Assembly: GCF_001307155.1 (NCBI RefSeq)
Contig: NZ_CP012830.1
Span: 4,710,501 to 4,774,500 of the forward strand
Reading direction: 5' to 3'
Length of the DNA: 64,000 nucleotides
Source of the DNA: Pseudomonas fluorescens
Lineage (GTDB): Bacteria; Pseudomonadota; Gammaproteobacteria; Pseudomonadales; Pseudomonadaceae
Under the pieces are notes generated by a model. It saw nothing but the letters and a program-made list of their open reading frames with translations, was not told where the DNA came from and searched no databases. The position numbers and the translations under genes are program-made. Positions 55,696 through 64,000 of this stretch are shown piece by piece (the first letter of the stretch is position 1; each line of letters starts with the position of its first letter).

Positions 55696-56631
55696 ATGAA
55701 CACCCTCAGCCCTCTCGGCCCCGACACCCCGCGCATTGCGCTGATCGGCGAGTGCATGATCGAGTTGCAGCAGCGCGCCGACGGCAGTTTGCAACAGAGT
55801 TTTGGCGGCGACACCCTGAACACCGCGGTCTACCTGTCTCGTGAAATGGGTGATGGGGCCACGGTGGATTACGTCACCGCGCTGGGCGATGACAGCTTCA
55901 GCGATGCCATGTGCCAGAGCTGGTCCGAAGAAGGTATCGGTCTGGGCATGGTCCAGCGACTGCCGGGACGTTTGCCCGGTTTGTACTGCATCCAGACCGA
56001 TGCGTCGGGTGAACGTCGTTTTCTCTATTGGCGCAACGAAGCCGCCGTGCGCGATTGCTTTACCACGCCAGCGGCGGCACCGATTCTTGCGGCGCTGGCG
56101 GATTACGACGTGCTGTATTTCAGTGGCATCACCCTGGCGGTGCTGGGCGAAGCAGGGCGTAAAAAGCTCATCGAGACACTGATCGAAGCTCGTCAGCGGG
56201 ATGCGCGGATCGTCTTTGACAACAACTATCGGCCACGTCTGTGGAGCAGCGTCGAACAGGCTCGGACGGCGTACCGGGAAGTCTTGCCCTATGTCGATCT
56301 GGCACTGCTGACAGTGGATGATGAACAGGCGTTGTTCGGCTTTTCCGATGAGGCGGCGGTGTTCGCCGCCTACGAGCAGATCGGCATACCGGAAGTGGTG
56401 CTCAAGCGCGGCGCCGAGCCGTGTCTGATTCGCTGTGACGGTGAGTCATTCGAGGTCCCGGCGTTACGCGTCGAGCGGGTGGTGGACACCACGGCGGCGG
56501 GGGATTCGTTCAGCGCGGCGTATCTGGCCAGTCGGCTCCGTGGCGCAAGCCCGGCAGAGGCTGCAGAAGCCGGGCATCGGTTGGCGAGCCGGGTGATCCA
56601 GGTGCCGGGGGCACTGATCCCCAAAGATTGA
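55696..56631 (+). CDS. kdgK: 2-keto-3-deoxygluconate kinase (PfkB family)
   Basis: Phosphorylates 2-keto-3-deoxygluconate to KDPG, the Entner-Doudoroff intermediate. It is 311 residues with PfkB motifs GGDTLNTAVYLSR (about 37-49) and DTTAAGDSFSAAY (264-276), catalytic Asp270. IALIGECMIELQ at the N-terminus is usual for KdgK. It is the last gene of the set and would take the product of the upstream PLP enzyme. Confidence 0.88.
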   Translation: MNTLSPLGPDTPRIALIGECMIELQQRADGSLQQSFGGDTLNTAVYLSREMGDGATVDYVTALGDDSFSDAMCQSWSEEGIGLGMVQRLPGRLPGLYCIQTDASGERRFLYWRNEAAVRDCFTTPAAAPILAALADYDVLYFSGITLAVLGEAGRKKLIETLIEARQRDARIVFDNNYRPRLWSSVEQARTAYREVLPYVDLALLTVDDEQALFGFSDEAAVFAAYEQIGIPEVVLKRGAEPCLIRCDGESFEVPALRVERVVDTTAAGDSFSAAYLASRLRGASPAEAAEAGHRLASRVIQVPGALIPKD

Positions 56632-56659
56632 GAACACAGAGGGGGTCCTGTGTTCTCAA
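56628..56659. terminator. Hairpin spanning two convergent stop codons
   Basis: TTGAGAACACAG and CTGTGTTCTCAA form a perfect 12-bp stem with an eight-base loop. It includes the stop codons of kdgK and, on the other strand, ppiC. No T-run follows on either side, so it may act as a bidirectional but weak terminator, or protect 3' ends. Confidence 0.55.
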
Positions 56660-56931
56660 TCGCGGTAAAACACCTGCACCAGGTGATAACCAAACTTGCT
56701 TTTGATCGGCCCATGCACGACACGCAGCGGTTTCTTGAAGATCACCGCATCGATGGCGCCAACCATCTGCCCGGGCCGGACTTCGCCCAGGTCACCCCCG
56801 CGTTTGCCGGACGGGCAGGTGGAATACTTCTTGGCCAGCACATCAAAGGCTTCGCCCTTGGCGATACGTTGTTTGAGCTGTTCGGCTTCTTCGGCGGTTT
56901 TCACCAGAATATGGCGGGCTTGAGCTTTCAT
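56656..56931 (-). CDS. ppiC: Parvulin-type peptidyl-prolyl isomerase PpiC
   Basis: A 91-residue cytosolic single-domain parvulin. The family pattern is ARHILVKTAEEAEQLKQRI at the start, then SGKRGGDLGEVRPGQMV and SKFGYHLVQV at the end. Length and lack of a signal peptide match E. coli PpiC. Confidence 0.93.
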   Translation of the reverse strand: MKAQARHILVKTAEEAEQLKQRIAKGEAFDVLAKKYSTCPSGKRGGDLGEVRPGQMVGAIDAVIFKKPLRVVHGPIKSKFGYHLVQVFYRD

Positions 56932-56984
56932 TGGGGCAGTTACCTTGGAGCGGTGGTGGCAGCGGGGCGCGATTATGCCTCAAA

Positions 56985-59522
56985 TCATCCGGTTCGGCGG
57001 ATCATGTGGCGAATCTTGCCGGCCAGTTGTTCAAGGGTGAAGGGCTTGGCCAACAGGTCCATGCCCTCGTCGAGAAAACCCTGACGTTCGGCGGCTTTTT
57101 CCGCGTAACCGGTCATGAATAGCACGTTGAGCCCAGGTCGATGCTGACGGGCGATTTCCGCCAGTTGCCGGCCATTCATGCCGGGCAGGCCGACATCGGT
57201 CACCAGCAGATCGATACGCAGGTCAGACTCCAGCAGCGGCAGGGCGTTTTTGGCATCTTGCGCCTCATGGGCGATGTAGCCCAGTTCGTTCAGCACATTG
57301 AGCACCAGCATACGCACCGCAGGGTCGTCTTCGACCAGCACCACCGACTCGCCCGCCGTTGCATAGGGGCTGCCCAGGCTGACTGCCGCCAGCGAGCTGT
57401 GCTGAGGCGCGTTGTGCAGGCGTGGCAAATACAGGCGCACCGACGTGCCTTGTCCCGGCTGACTGCTGAGGGTCACGTGGCCGCCGGATTGCTGGGCGAA
57501 GCCATAAATCATCGACAACCCCAGCCCGGTGCCCTGGCCGATGGGTTTGGTGGTGAAGAACGGATCGAAGGCCTTGGCCAATACGCGCGGAGTCATGCCG
57601 GTACCGTTGTCGCTTACGCCGAGCATCACATAGTCACCGGCCTTGACCGGCTCAAGGGTGCTGATGTCGTTGCCATCGAGGTAGCTATTGGCGGTTTCAA
57701 TCACCAGCTCGCCGCCCTCAGGCATTGCATCGCGGGCGTTGATCACCAGGTTGAGCAGGGCGTTTTCCAGTTGGTTGGCATCGGTGTTGACCGGCCAGAC
57801 TTCCGGTGCCAGCTGAAACTTCAGTTCTATATGCTCGCCCTTGGTGCGGCGCAACAGCTCTTCGAGCGAACGCACCAGCGTGTTGGGCTCGAGCGGTCGA
57901 CGGTCCAGCGATTGTCGGCGGGAGAATGCCAGCAGCCGGTGAGTCAAGGCGGCAGCCCGATTGGCTGACGACACGGCCGCATCGGCAAAGCGGCCGATCT
58001 CATCGCTACGCCCATCGGCAATGTAGCGCTGCATCAGGTCCAGGCTGCCAATAATCCCGGTCAGCATGTTGTTGAAGTCGTGGGCAATACCGCCAGTGAG
58101 TTGGCCGACGGCTTCCATTTTTTGGGCATGGCGCAACGCATCTTCGGCGCGTTCACGCTCGAACATTTCGTTTTGCAGGCGATGGTTGGCTTCAGCCAGT
58201 GCCTTGGTGCGTGTGTCGACCCGTTCTTCCAGCGTCTCGTTGAGGTTGCGCAAGGCTTCCTCGGTCTGTTTGCGTTCGGTTTCGTCGATCACGAAAATGT
58301 AGAACCCATTGACCGCACCGTCAGAACCAAAGCGTGGCAGGTACTTCATCAGTGCGTAACGCGGTCGGCCGTCGCGGTGCGGTGAATAGGCCTCGAAACT
58401 GCAGGCTTTGCCCGCCAGCGCGGCGCTGATGTGTTCGACGCGGGTGGCATAGAGTTCGTCGCCGAGAATTTCGCGAATGGTTTTGCCGTACAGCTCCTGC
58501 GGGGTCATGCCGTACCAGTCCAGGTACGCGCTGTTGTTCAGGCGAAAGCGCTGTTCATGATCGACATAGCCGATCAGCACCGGCATGGCGTTGATGATCA
58601 GCTGCAGCTCGGTCTGGCTTTGCCGTAACGCTTGTTCGGTGTGCTTGCGCTCGGTCAGGTCCAGAGCGGCACCGAGAAAACGCAGGGGGCGACCGTGGTG
58701 ATCCTTGTAGCAGCGGCCTCGGGCAAAGACCCAGCGCACTTCGCCACTGGCTTGCAGCAGTCGGTATTCCTCGGCGTATTCGCTGCCATGGCTGATGCAA
58801 TGCTTGATGCTGCGGGCGACCATGCCCCGGTCTTCCGGGTGCACGCCGTTGAGGTATTCGGTGATGGGCAGTTGGCTGGCCAGTGCCGGATCAACACTGT
58901 GCAACTGGGCGAAGTGAGCATCGGCAATAAAGCGATCTTCGCCGATATCCCAATCCCAGGTGCCCACCGCGTCGGTGGCGGCGAGGGCCAGTTGCAGGCG
59001 CTCTTCGGTTTCGTGTTGGGCCTTGAGACTGGCCTCAGAGCGTTGTTTGAGTTCCAGGGCGATGCGTCGGCGCTCATTGGTTTCGATGGCAGTGACCAGG
59101 ATCCCGGCAACCTGCCCGCGTTCGTCACGAATCGGGCTGTAGGTCAGGTCCAGCCAGACATCCGATTCGCCACCATCGCGTTGCAGGCTGAAACGCTGCT
59201 CGCTGTAGGAACGCACTTGGCCTTGTAGGACAGCGCTATAAATGGGGTCGGTGAAGTCTTTAAGTTCTGGCCATGTCTGGTGCGTGGGTTGTCCGAAAGC
59301 CTGCGGATGCTTGTTGCCGGCCAACAGTGCAAAGCCGTCGTTGTAGATCTGCGAGAGCTCTGGTCCCCATAACAACAGCATGGGCATGGGCGAGTGAATC
59401 ACGATGTCCACGGCGGTGCGCAGGCTCTGCGGCCAGTGGCTGGCAGAGCCCAGCGGGCTTTGTGTCCAGTCGATTCGGGCAATCAAGGCCTGGGCGTCGC
59501 TGCCGGTAGGGGATCCGTTCAT
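56985..59522 (-). CDS. Hybrid sensor histidine kinase with PAS domains and receiver
   Basis: Soluble hybrid kinase of 845 residues from MNGSPTGSDAQALIARIDWT, chosen for AGGA eight bases upstream; two adjacent ATGs at 59537-59540 are weaker. It has three PAS-like regions (about 35-155, 185-300, 310-430), a coiled coil, a HisKA H-box with His481 (GGIAHDFNNMLTG), an HATPase domain with NARDA near 595 and GQGTGLGLS near 663, and a C-terminal receiver (about 726-842) with Asp776 (LLVTDVGLPGMNG). No membrane segment is seen. No separate response regulator is adjacent. Confidence 0.92.
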   Translation of the reverse strand: MNGSPTGSDAQALIARIDWTQSPLGSASHWPQSLRTAVDIVIHSPMPMLLLWGPELSQIYNDGFALLAGNKHPQAFGQPTHQTWPELKDFTDPIYSAVLQGQVRSYSEQRFSLQRDGGESDVWLDLTYSPIRDERGQVAGILVTAIETNERRRIALELKQRSEASLKAQHETEERLQLALAATDAVGTWDWDIGEDRFIADAHFAQLHSVDPALASQLPITEYLNGVHPEDRGMVARSIKHCISHGSEYAEEYRLLQASGEVRWVFARGRCYKDHHGRPLRFLGAALDLTERKHTEQALRQSQTELQLIINAMPVLIGYVDHEQRFRLNNSAYLDWYGMTPQELYGKTIREILGDELYATRVEHISAALAGKACSFEAYSPHRDGRPRYALMKYLPRFGSDGAVNGFYIFVIDETERKQTEEALRNLNETLEERVDTRTKALAEANHRLQNEMFERERAEDALRHAQKMEAVGQLTGGIAHDFNNMLTGIIGSLDLMQRYIADGRSDEIGRFADAAVSSANRAAALTHRLLAFSRRQSLDRRPLEPNTLVRSLEELLRRTKGEHIELKFQLAPEVWPVNTDANQLENALLNLVINARDAMPEGGELVIETANSYLDGNDISTLEPVKAGDYVMLGVSDNGTGMTPRVLAKAFDPFFTTKPIGQGTGLGLSMIYGFAQQSGGHVTLSSQPGQGTSVRLYLPRLHNAPQHSSLAAVSLGSPYATAGESVVLVEDDPAVRMLVLNVLNELGYIAHEAQDAKNALPLLESDLRIDLLVTDVGLPGMNGRQLAEIARQHRPGLNVLFMTGYAEKAAERQGFLDEGMDLLAKPFTLEQLAGKIRHMIRRTG

Positions 59523-59666
59523 CAAGGGTTCCTGCATCATGTCCGTGCTACATATCGGTACTGGGGCATCTACTATGCTTCGAAGGAGTAGACGCTCGGA
59601 CGCGTGAAAAGTGGCGTGCCTTGGCAATTTTCGTTCAATGGAAGGCTCAATGGATATTTTTTTGCC

Positions 59667-60785
59667 ATGGACATTCACTCGCTGCTAAGAATGCTGGCCA
59701 GCCAGGATGGCTCCGATCTTTACCTGTCGACTGGCGCACCGCCTACCGGGCGTTTCAAGGGTGCGCTCCGAACACTGGCCCATGAAGTGTTCAAGCCCGG
59801 CGAAATCGCCCGGATTGCCGAGACCCTTATGGACGTCGAGCAGTGCGCAGAGTTCGACCGCGAGCTGGAAATGAACCTGGCGGTTTCTCTGGTCGGAGTC
59901 GGGCGCTTTCGCGTCAACATCTTCAAGCAGCGCAATGACGTGTCGATCGTGGCGCGCAACATCAAACTCGATATCCCGCGCTTTGAAGACCTCAAGCTGC
60001 CGGCCGTGCTGCTTGAGACGGTGATGCTCAAACAGGGACTGATGTTGTTCGTCGGCGCCACGGATTCGGGTAAGTCGACATCGCTGGCAGCGTTGATCGA
60101 TTACCGCAATCGCCACAGCAGCGGGCACATCATCACCATCGAAGACCCGGTGGAGTATATCCATAGCCATCAACAGTCGATCATCAACCAGCGTGAGGTG
60201 GGCGTCGATACGCGCAGCTTTCATGCCGCCTTGAAGAACACCCTGCGTCAGGCCCCGGATGTGGTGCTGATCGGTGAAATTCGCGACCGCGAAACCATGG
60301 AGCATGCATTGGCTTTCGCCGACACCGGGCACCTGGTGCTCTCCACCTTGCACGCCCACAACGCCAGTCAGGCGCTGGACCGGATCATCAACTTTTTCCC
60401 GGAAGAACGCCGTGGGCAGTTGCTCAATGATCTGGGTAACAACCTCAAGGCCTTCGTTTCCCAACGTCTGGTACGCACCCTCGATGGGCAGCGCCGGGCG
60501 GCGGTGGAGGTGATGCTGGGTACGCCAACCATTGGCGATCTGATACGGCGCAATGAGCTTCACCAGCTCAAGGAGATCATGGAAAAGTCGGCAGAGTCGG
60601 GAATGAAGACGTTTGATACGGCGTTGTTCGATTTGGTTGTCGAGGGCGCGATCGATGAAGAAGAGGCGTTGAAATTCGCCGATTCGGTGAATAACTTGCG
60701 CTTGCGCCTGAAGTTGCACGCGGACAGTGTGCCGAATACCGCCCCCCCATCCACCGAAACCGGTGAATGGGGGTTGATGGACTGA
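59667..60785 (+). CDS. PilU-like type IV pilus retraction ATPase, orphan
   Basis: Secretion-type ATPase of 372 residues from MDIHSLLRMLASQDGSDLYL. Walker A GATDSGKS is at 130-137, with Asp boxes ITIEDPVEYIHSHQ (about 155-168), Walker B LIGEIRDRETMEHAL and the His box STLHAHNASQALDRI. The layout and the YIHSHQ segment are nearer PilU than PilT. No other pilus gene is nearby. The C-terminal 20 residues are hydrophilic and variable. The longer upstream frame is rejected for lack of homology. Confidence 0.85.
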   Translation: MDIHSLLRMLASQDGSDLYLSTGAPPTGRFKGALRTLAHEVFKPGEIARIAETLMDVEQCAEFDRELEMNLAVSLVGVGRFRVNIFKQRNDVSIVARNIKLDIPRFEDLKLPAVLLETVMLKQGLMLFVGATDSGKSTSLAALIDYRNRHSSGHIITIEDPVEYIHSHQQSIINQREVGVDTRSFHAALKNTLRQAPDVVLIGEIRDRETMEHALAFADTGHLVLSTLHAHNASQALDRIINFFPEERRGQLLNDLGNNLKAFVSQRLVRTLDGQRRAAVEVMLGTPTIGDLIRRNELHQLKEIMEKSAESGMKTFDTALFDLVVEGAIDEEEALKFADSVNNLRLRLKLHADSVPNTAPPSTETGEWGLMD

Positions 60786-60804
60786 CATTCCCTTACGCGG
60801 ATTT

Positions 60805-62760
60805 TTAGTTCGCCAGCTCTGGTCGATCCCGAAATTGCTCCAGCGCTTCGGGGTTGGCCAGTGCATCGGTATTTTTCACCGGCTGGCCGTGCACGACATT
60901 TCTGACGGCCAGCTCGACCACCTTGCCGCTGATGGTTCGCGGTATATCCGTCACCGCGACGATCTTCGCCGGCACATGCCGAGGCGTGGTATTGGCGCGG
61001 ATGACCTGGCGAATCTCCTGCTCAAGTTTTTCGTCCAGCGTTACGCCGTCACGCAGGCGCACGAACAACACCACGCGCACGTCATCCTGCCATTGCTGGC
61101 CGATGGCGACCGAGTCCAGTACCTGATGGATTTTTTCCACCTGACGGTAGATCTCCGCGGTGCCGATGCGTACGCCGCCAGGGTTGAGTACTGCGTCGGA
61201 GCGCCCGTGGATCAGCCAGCTGCCATTGGGCCGTTGTTCGGCGTAGTCGCCCTGAGCCCAGACGCCCGGAAACTGGCTGAAATACGAGGCGCGGAGTTTT
61301 TCCTGCTGCGGGTCGTTCCACAGGCCGATCGGCATCGCCGGGAAGTGCCGGGTGCAGACCAGCTCGCCTTTTTCACCGATCACCGGCTGACCGGCCTCAT
61401 TCCAGACTTCAACCGCCATGCCCAGGCCCTTGCACTGCATCTCGCCACGGCGGACCGGCAGGACCGGATTGCCGGCCAGAAAGCAGGAAATGATGTCGGT
61501 ACCGCCGGACATCGACGACAGGCACAGATCGCTTTTGATCTCGCGATAAACGTAATCGTAGCTTTGCGGCGACAGTGCCGAACCGGTCGAGAGCAGGGCT
61601 TTCAGGCTGCCCAGGTCATGGCTCAGGCGCGGCTGGATCTCATTGCTTTCCAGTGTCGCGAGGTATTTCGGGCTGGTGCCGAAGACACTGATGGCTTCGC
61701 TGTCGATCAGGTCGATCAAGCGTTGCGGGCCGGGGTGGAAAGGCGAGCCGTCGTACAGCACCACGCTGCTGCCGACCGCCAATGCCGAGACCAGCCAGTT
61801 CCACATCATCCAGCCACAGGTGGTGTAGTAGAACAGTCGGTCGTCTGGCCCGAGGTCGACGTGCAAGCCGTGTTCCTTGACGTGTTGCAGCAGCACGCCA
61901 CCGACGCTGTGAATGATGCATTTCGGCACGCCGGTGGTGCCGCTGGAGTAGAGGATGTACAGCGGATGCGCGAAGGGCACCGCGACGAACCCGGGCTCGC
62001 CGCCTGGGCGATAAAAACTGTCCCACAACGCGACGTTGGCTTGGGTTTTGTAATCGTCAACGCGGGCCTGTGGCCGGGCATAAGGCACGATGATCAGTTG
62101 CTGCAGCGATGGCAGGCGCTCGAGGATTTCGTTGACCTTGGTCGTCTGGTCGATTTTCTTGCCGGCGTAGCGATAACCGGCGCAGGTGATCAGCACTTTC
62201 GGTTCGATCTGGCCGAAGCGGTCGACCACTCCATGCGTGCCGAAATCCGGTGACGAGCAGGACCAGATCGCTCCCAGGCTGGTGGTCGCGAGCATGCCCA
62301 CCAGGGTCTGCCAAGTGTTCGGCATGCACGCCGCCACCCGGTCACCCTGGCCGACGCCAGCGGCTCTCAGGCTTTTTTGCAGGCCGGCGACGTGTTCGGC
62401 CAGCTCACGGTAACTCAAGCTTTCGCGCTGGCCATTCTCGGCGATGGCAATCACCGCGATTGCGTTATCGCGACGACGCAACAGGTGTTCGGCGAAGTTC
62501 AGCGTGGCGCCGGGAAACCACTCGGCGTTGGGCATCTGCGGGCCTTCACGCAGTACCGTGCTCGCTGGCTGGTGAAATTTTATCTCGAAAAAATCGACGA
62601 TGGCCTGCCAGAAATCTTCGCGCTGATCGATGCTCCATTGGTGCAGGGCGGGGTAGTCCGCGAGTGTCAGGTTGTACCGCTGATTGCTGAAGCGGCGGAA
62701 GGCATCCATGCGGGTCTTGCCGATGCGTTCGGCGCTGGGTTGCCAAAGAACTTCCGACAT
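60805..62760 (-). CDS. Acetoacetyl-CoA synthetase
   Basis: ATP-dependent acetoacetate:CoA ligase of the acyl-adenylate family, 651 residues. It starts MSEVLWQPSAERIGKTRMDA, with AMP-binding motif ILYSSGTTGVPKCIIHS (about 260-276), the GGTDIISCFLAGNP region (about 415-428) and the C-terminal PRTISGKVVELAV carrying the catalytic/acetylatable Lys. It acts with 3-hydroxybutyrate dehydrogenase in using ketone bodies or PHB breakdown products. The gap to the next gene holds a REPIN. Confidence 0.93.
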   Translation of the reverse strand: MSEVLWQPSAERIGKTRMDAFRRFSNQRYNLTLADYPALHQWSIDQREDFWQAIVDFFEIKFHQPASTVLREGPQMPNAEWFPGATLNFAEHLLRRRDNAIAVIAIAENGQRESLSYRELAEHVAGLQKSLRAAGVGQGDRVAACMPNTWQTLVGMLATTSLGAIWSCSSPDFGTHGVVDRFGQIEPKVLITCAGYRYAGKKIDQTTKVNEILERLPSLQQLIIVPYARPQARVDDYKTQANVALWDSFYRPGGEPGFVAVPFAHPLYILYSSGTTGVPKCIIHSVGGVLLQHVKEHGLHVDLGPDDRLFYYTTCGWMMWNWLVSALAVGSSVVLYDGSPFHPGPQRLIDLIDSEAISVFGTSPKYLATLESNEIQPRLSHDLGSLKALLSTGSALSPQSYDYVYREIKSDLCLSSMSGGTDIISCFLAGNPVLPVRRGEMQCKGLGMAVEVWNEAGQPVIGEKGELVCTRHFPAMPIGLWNDPQQEKLRASYFSQFPGVWAQGDYAEQRPNGSWLIHGRSDAVLNPGGVRIGTAEIYRQVEKIHQVLDSVAIGQQWQDDVRVVLFVRLRDGVTLDEKLEQEIRQVIRANTTPRHVPAKIVAVTDIPRTISGKVVELAVRNVVHGQPVKNTDALANPEALEQFRDRPELAN

Positions 62761-62801
62761 GATTGGCCTCTTTTTTTCTTAATACACGCTCACTGGCTCT
62801 T

Positions 62802-62942
62802 GTGGCGAGGGAGCTTGCTCCCGCTGGGTCGCGAAGCGAGCCCAAACTGGCTGGCGCGTTCTTCCAATGGCAACGCGTTCATCATTTTACGACTGCTGCG
62901 CCCGAACGCGGACCGGCCGACGTGAGCAAGCTCCCTCGCCAC
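62802..62942. repeat. REPIN (REP doublet), copy 5
   Basis: A 141-bp element with the same centre as copy 4 (TTTTACGACTGCTGCGCCCG). The right arm shows one change, GTGAGCAAGCTCCCTCGCCAC in place of GGGAGC. It lies between the 3-hydroxybutyrate dehydrogenase and acetoacetyl-CoA synthetase genes, so the two may not be on one uniform transcript. Confidence 0.9.
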
Positions 62943-62959
62943 AGCGGCTGACTAGCCTT

Positions 62960-63733
62960 TTACTGCGCCAGCCACCCGCCATCAATATTCCACGCCGCAC
63001 CACGCACCTGGCTGCCGGCTTCACTGCACAGGAACAGCACCAGTTCACCCAGTTGTGAAGGGGTCACGAATTCCAGCGATGGTTGCTTCTCGGCCAGCAA
63101 ATCATGTTGCGCCTGCTGTGGGTCGATCCCTGCTGCGGCGCGGTCGTCGATCTGTTTCTGCACCAGCGGCGTCAGTACCCAGCCGGGGCAAATGGCGTTA
63201 CAGGTGACGTTGCTGGTGGCGGTTTCCAGGCCGACCACTTTGGTCAGGCCGATCACCCCGTGCTTGGCAGCGACGTAGGCGGCCTTGCCCACCGAGCCGA
63301 CCTGGCCGTGTACCGAGGCGATGTTGACGATCCGTCCCCAACCTTTGGCACGCATGCCTGGCAGGCTGAGACGGGTGCTGTGGAAGACCGACGACAGGTT
63401 GATCGCAATGATCGAATCCCAGCGCTCCACGGGGAAGTCTTCCACCGCAGACACATGCTGGATGCCCGCGTTGTTCACCAGAATATCGACGCCGCCGAAC
63501 TCGCGCTCGGCATAAGCGATCATCTCGGCAATTTGCGCGGGGTCACTGACATCGGCCGGGTGATGGCCGACCTTGCCGCCGAACTGTTGCACCTGCGCGA
63601 TGACCGTGGAGGCATCGCCGAAACCATTGAGGATCAGGTTGGCGCCGGCCTTGGCCAGGCTCAGTGCGATGCCCAGACCGATGCCGCTGGTGGAGCCGGT
63701 GACCAGTGCGGTTTTGCCCGAAAGAGTTGTCAT
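62960..63733 (-). CDS. 3-Hydroxybutyrate dehydrogenase
   Basis: NAD-dependent short-chain dehydrogenase of 257 residues oxidising (R)-3-hydroxybutyrate to acetoacetate. The cofactor motif TGSTSGIG is at 12-19 and NNAG at 87-90, with catalytic Ser140, Tyr153 and Lys157 (YVAAK). The C-terminal RGAAWNIDGGWLAQ is typical for the family. I chose the ATG after GAGGCATTC; an ATG five codons upstream is less well placed. It follows the permease gene by seven bases. Confidence 0.93.
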   Translation of the reverse strand: MTTLSGKTALVTGSTSGIGLGIALSLAKAGANLILNGFGDASTVIAQVQQFGGKVGHHPADVSDPAQIAEMIAYAEREFGGVDILVNNAGIQHVSAVEDFPVERWDSIIAINLSSVFHSTRLSLPGMRAKGWGRIVNIASVHGQVGSVGKAAYVAAKHGVIGLTKVVGLETATSNVTCNAICPGWVLTPLVQKQIDDRAAAGIDPQQAQHDLLAEKQPSLEFVTPSQLGELVLFLCSEAGSQVRGAAWNIDGGWLAQ

Positions 63734-63740
63734 GAATGCC

Positions 63741-64000
63741 TCACACAATGCCGGTGGCGTAGAAAGTACCGATGACTACGAAGACCGCCAGGGTCTTGAT
63801 CAGCGTAATACAGAAAATGTCTTTATAGGCTTCGCGGTGGGTCAGGCCCGTTACCGCGAGCAAGGTAATGACGGCGCCGTTGTGCGGCAGGGTGTCCATG
63901 CCGCCACTGGCCATGGCGGCGACCCGGTGCAGCACTTCCAGCGGAATGTTCGCCGCATGGGCTGCCGCGATGAAGTCATTGGCCATCGCCGCCAGGGCGA
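63741..64000 (-). CDS. GntP-family permease, C-terminal part
   Basis: The last 86 or so codons of a leftward gene cut by the window end. Visible residues include VAAMASGGMDTLPHNGAVIT, then two hydrophobic segments, as in the C-terminus of GntP-type gluconate/short-chain hydroxy acid permeases. Its place seven bases before 3-hydroxybutyrate dehydrogenase and near acetoacetyl-CoA synthetase suggests uptake of 3-hydroxybutyrate or acetoacetate. Confidence 0.85.
   Translation of the reverse strand, partial: ALAAMANDFIAAAHAANIPLEVLHRVAAMASGGMDTLPHNGAVITLLAVTGLTHREAYKDIFCITLIKTLAVFVVIGTFYATGIV

Noticed and set aside
54349..56631. Operon for D-glutamate or D-serine use
   Set aside because: RidA and DSD-fold enzymes also occur in D-amino-acid loci, but KDG kinase as the terminal gene has no place there, so D-glucosaminate is preferred.

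Overview
The window looks like a chromosome segment of a fluorescent-group Pseudomonas. The reasons are high-GC coding sequence with strong third-position bias, many REP/REPIN-type intergenic palindromes (GTGGCGAGGGAGCTTGCTCC and its mirror), and protein families typical of that group: AcnB, Cti, CbtAB/CobE/CobM, and a D-glucosaminate-type operon. I see no prophage, insertion sequence, CRISPR array, rRNA or tRNA.

Layout. (1) 1-16.4 kb: a compact type VI secretion locus in two divergent arms. Leftward are tssB, tssC, hcp, tssE, tssF, tssG and clpV. Rightward are a TssJ-position lipoprotein, tssK, tssL, tssM and tssA. No vgrG, PAAR, Fha or PpkA/PppA gene is present, so tip, effector and control genes must lie elsewhere or beyond the left edge. 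TssM has lost its Walker A motif. (2) 16.4-21.8 kb: a D-2-hydroxyacid dehydrogenase, a cysteine hydrolase preceded by a Thr-rich leader peptide plus terminator (possible attenuator), an SdaC-like amino-acid transporter and a SulP anion transporter. (3) 21.9-32.7 kb: acnB, a DUF1289 protein, metH, cti and nfuA. (4) 32.9-42.6 kb: a cobalamin region. Two back-to-back cobalamin riboswitches, separated by a REPIN, face outward. One leads cbtB-cbtA-cobE-cobM, the other cobW-cobN-chlI/chlD. The last gene carries a textbook -1 programmed-frameshift signal (A_AAA_AAG, 5-nt spacer, perfect 11-bp stem) that would fuse the ATPase to an in-frame VWA domain lacking its own start codon. (5) 42.6-46.7 kb: an operon of a phospholipase D-like protein, a tyrosinase and a DUF2182 membrane protein. 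(6) 46.8-49.6 kb: an Old Yellow Enzyme-type oxidoreductase with a divergent MerR regulator and a classic 19-bp-spacer promoter, a thioredoxin-like protein and a small unknown protein.

(7) 49.9-56.6 kb: an ABC importer, a RidA protein, an IclR regulator, a DSD/D-threonine-aldolase-fold PLP enzyme and a KDG kinase. Together these read as a D-glucosaminate route into the Entner-Doudoroff pathway, with a candidate sigma-54 promoter followed by an inverted repeat. (8) 56.7-64 kb: a parvulin, a hybrid PAS histidine kinase, an orphan PilU-like ATPase, and a ketone-body set (acetoacetyl-CoA synthetase, 3-hydroxybutyrate dehydrogenase, and a GntP permease cut by the window end).

Two linked themes stand out. 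The B12 theme joins the synthesis and chelatase genes under two riboswitches and includes the B12-dependent MetH nearby. The second is carbon scavenging, with separate modules for an amino sugar acid and for 3-hydroxybutyrate/acetoacetate. All calls come from reading sequence and translated motifs; no database search or folding program was run.
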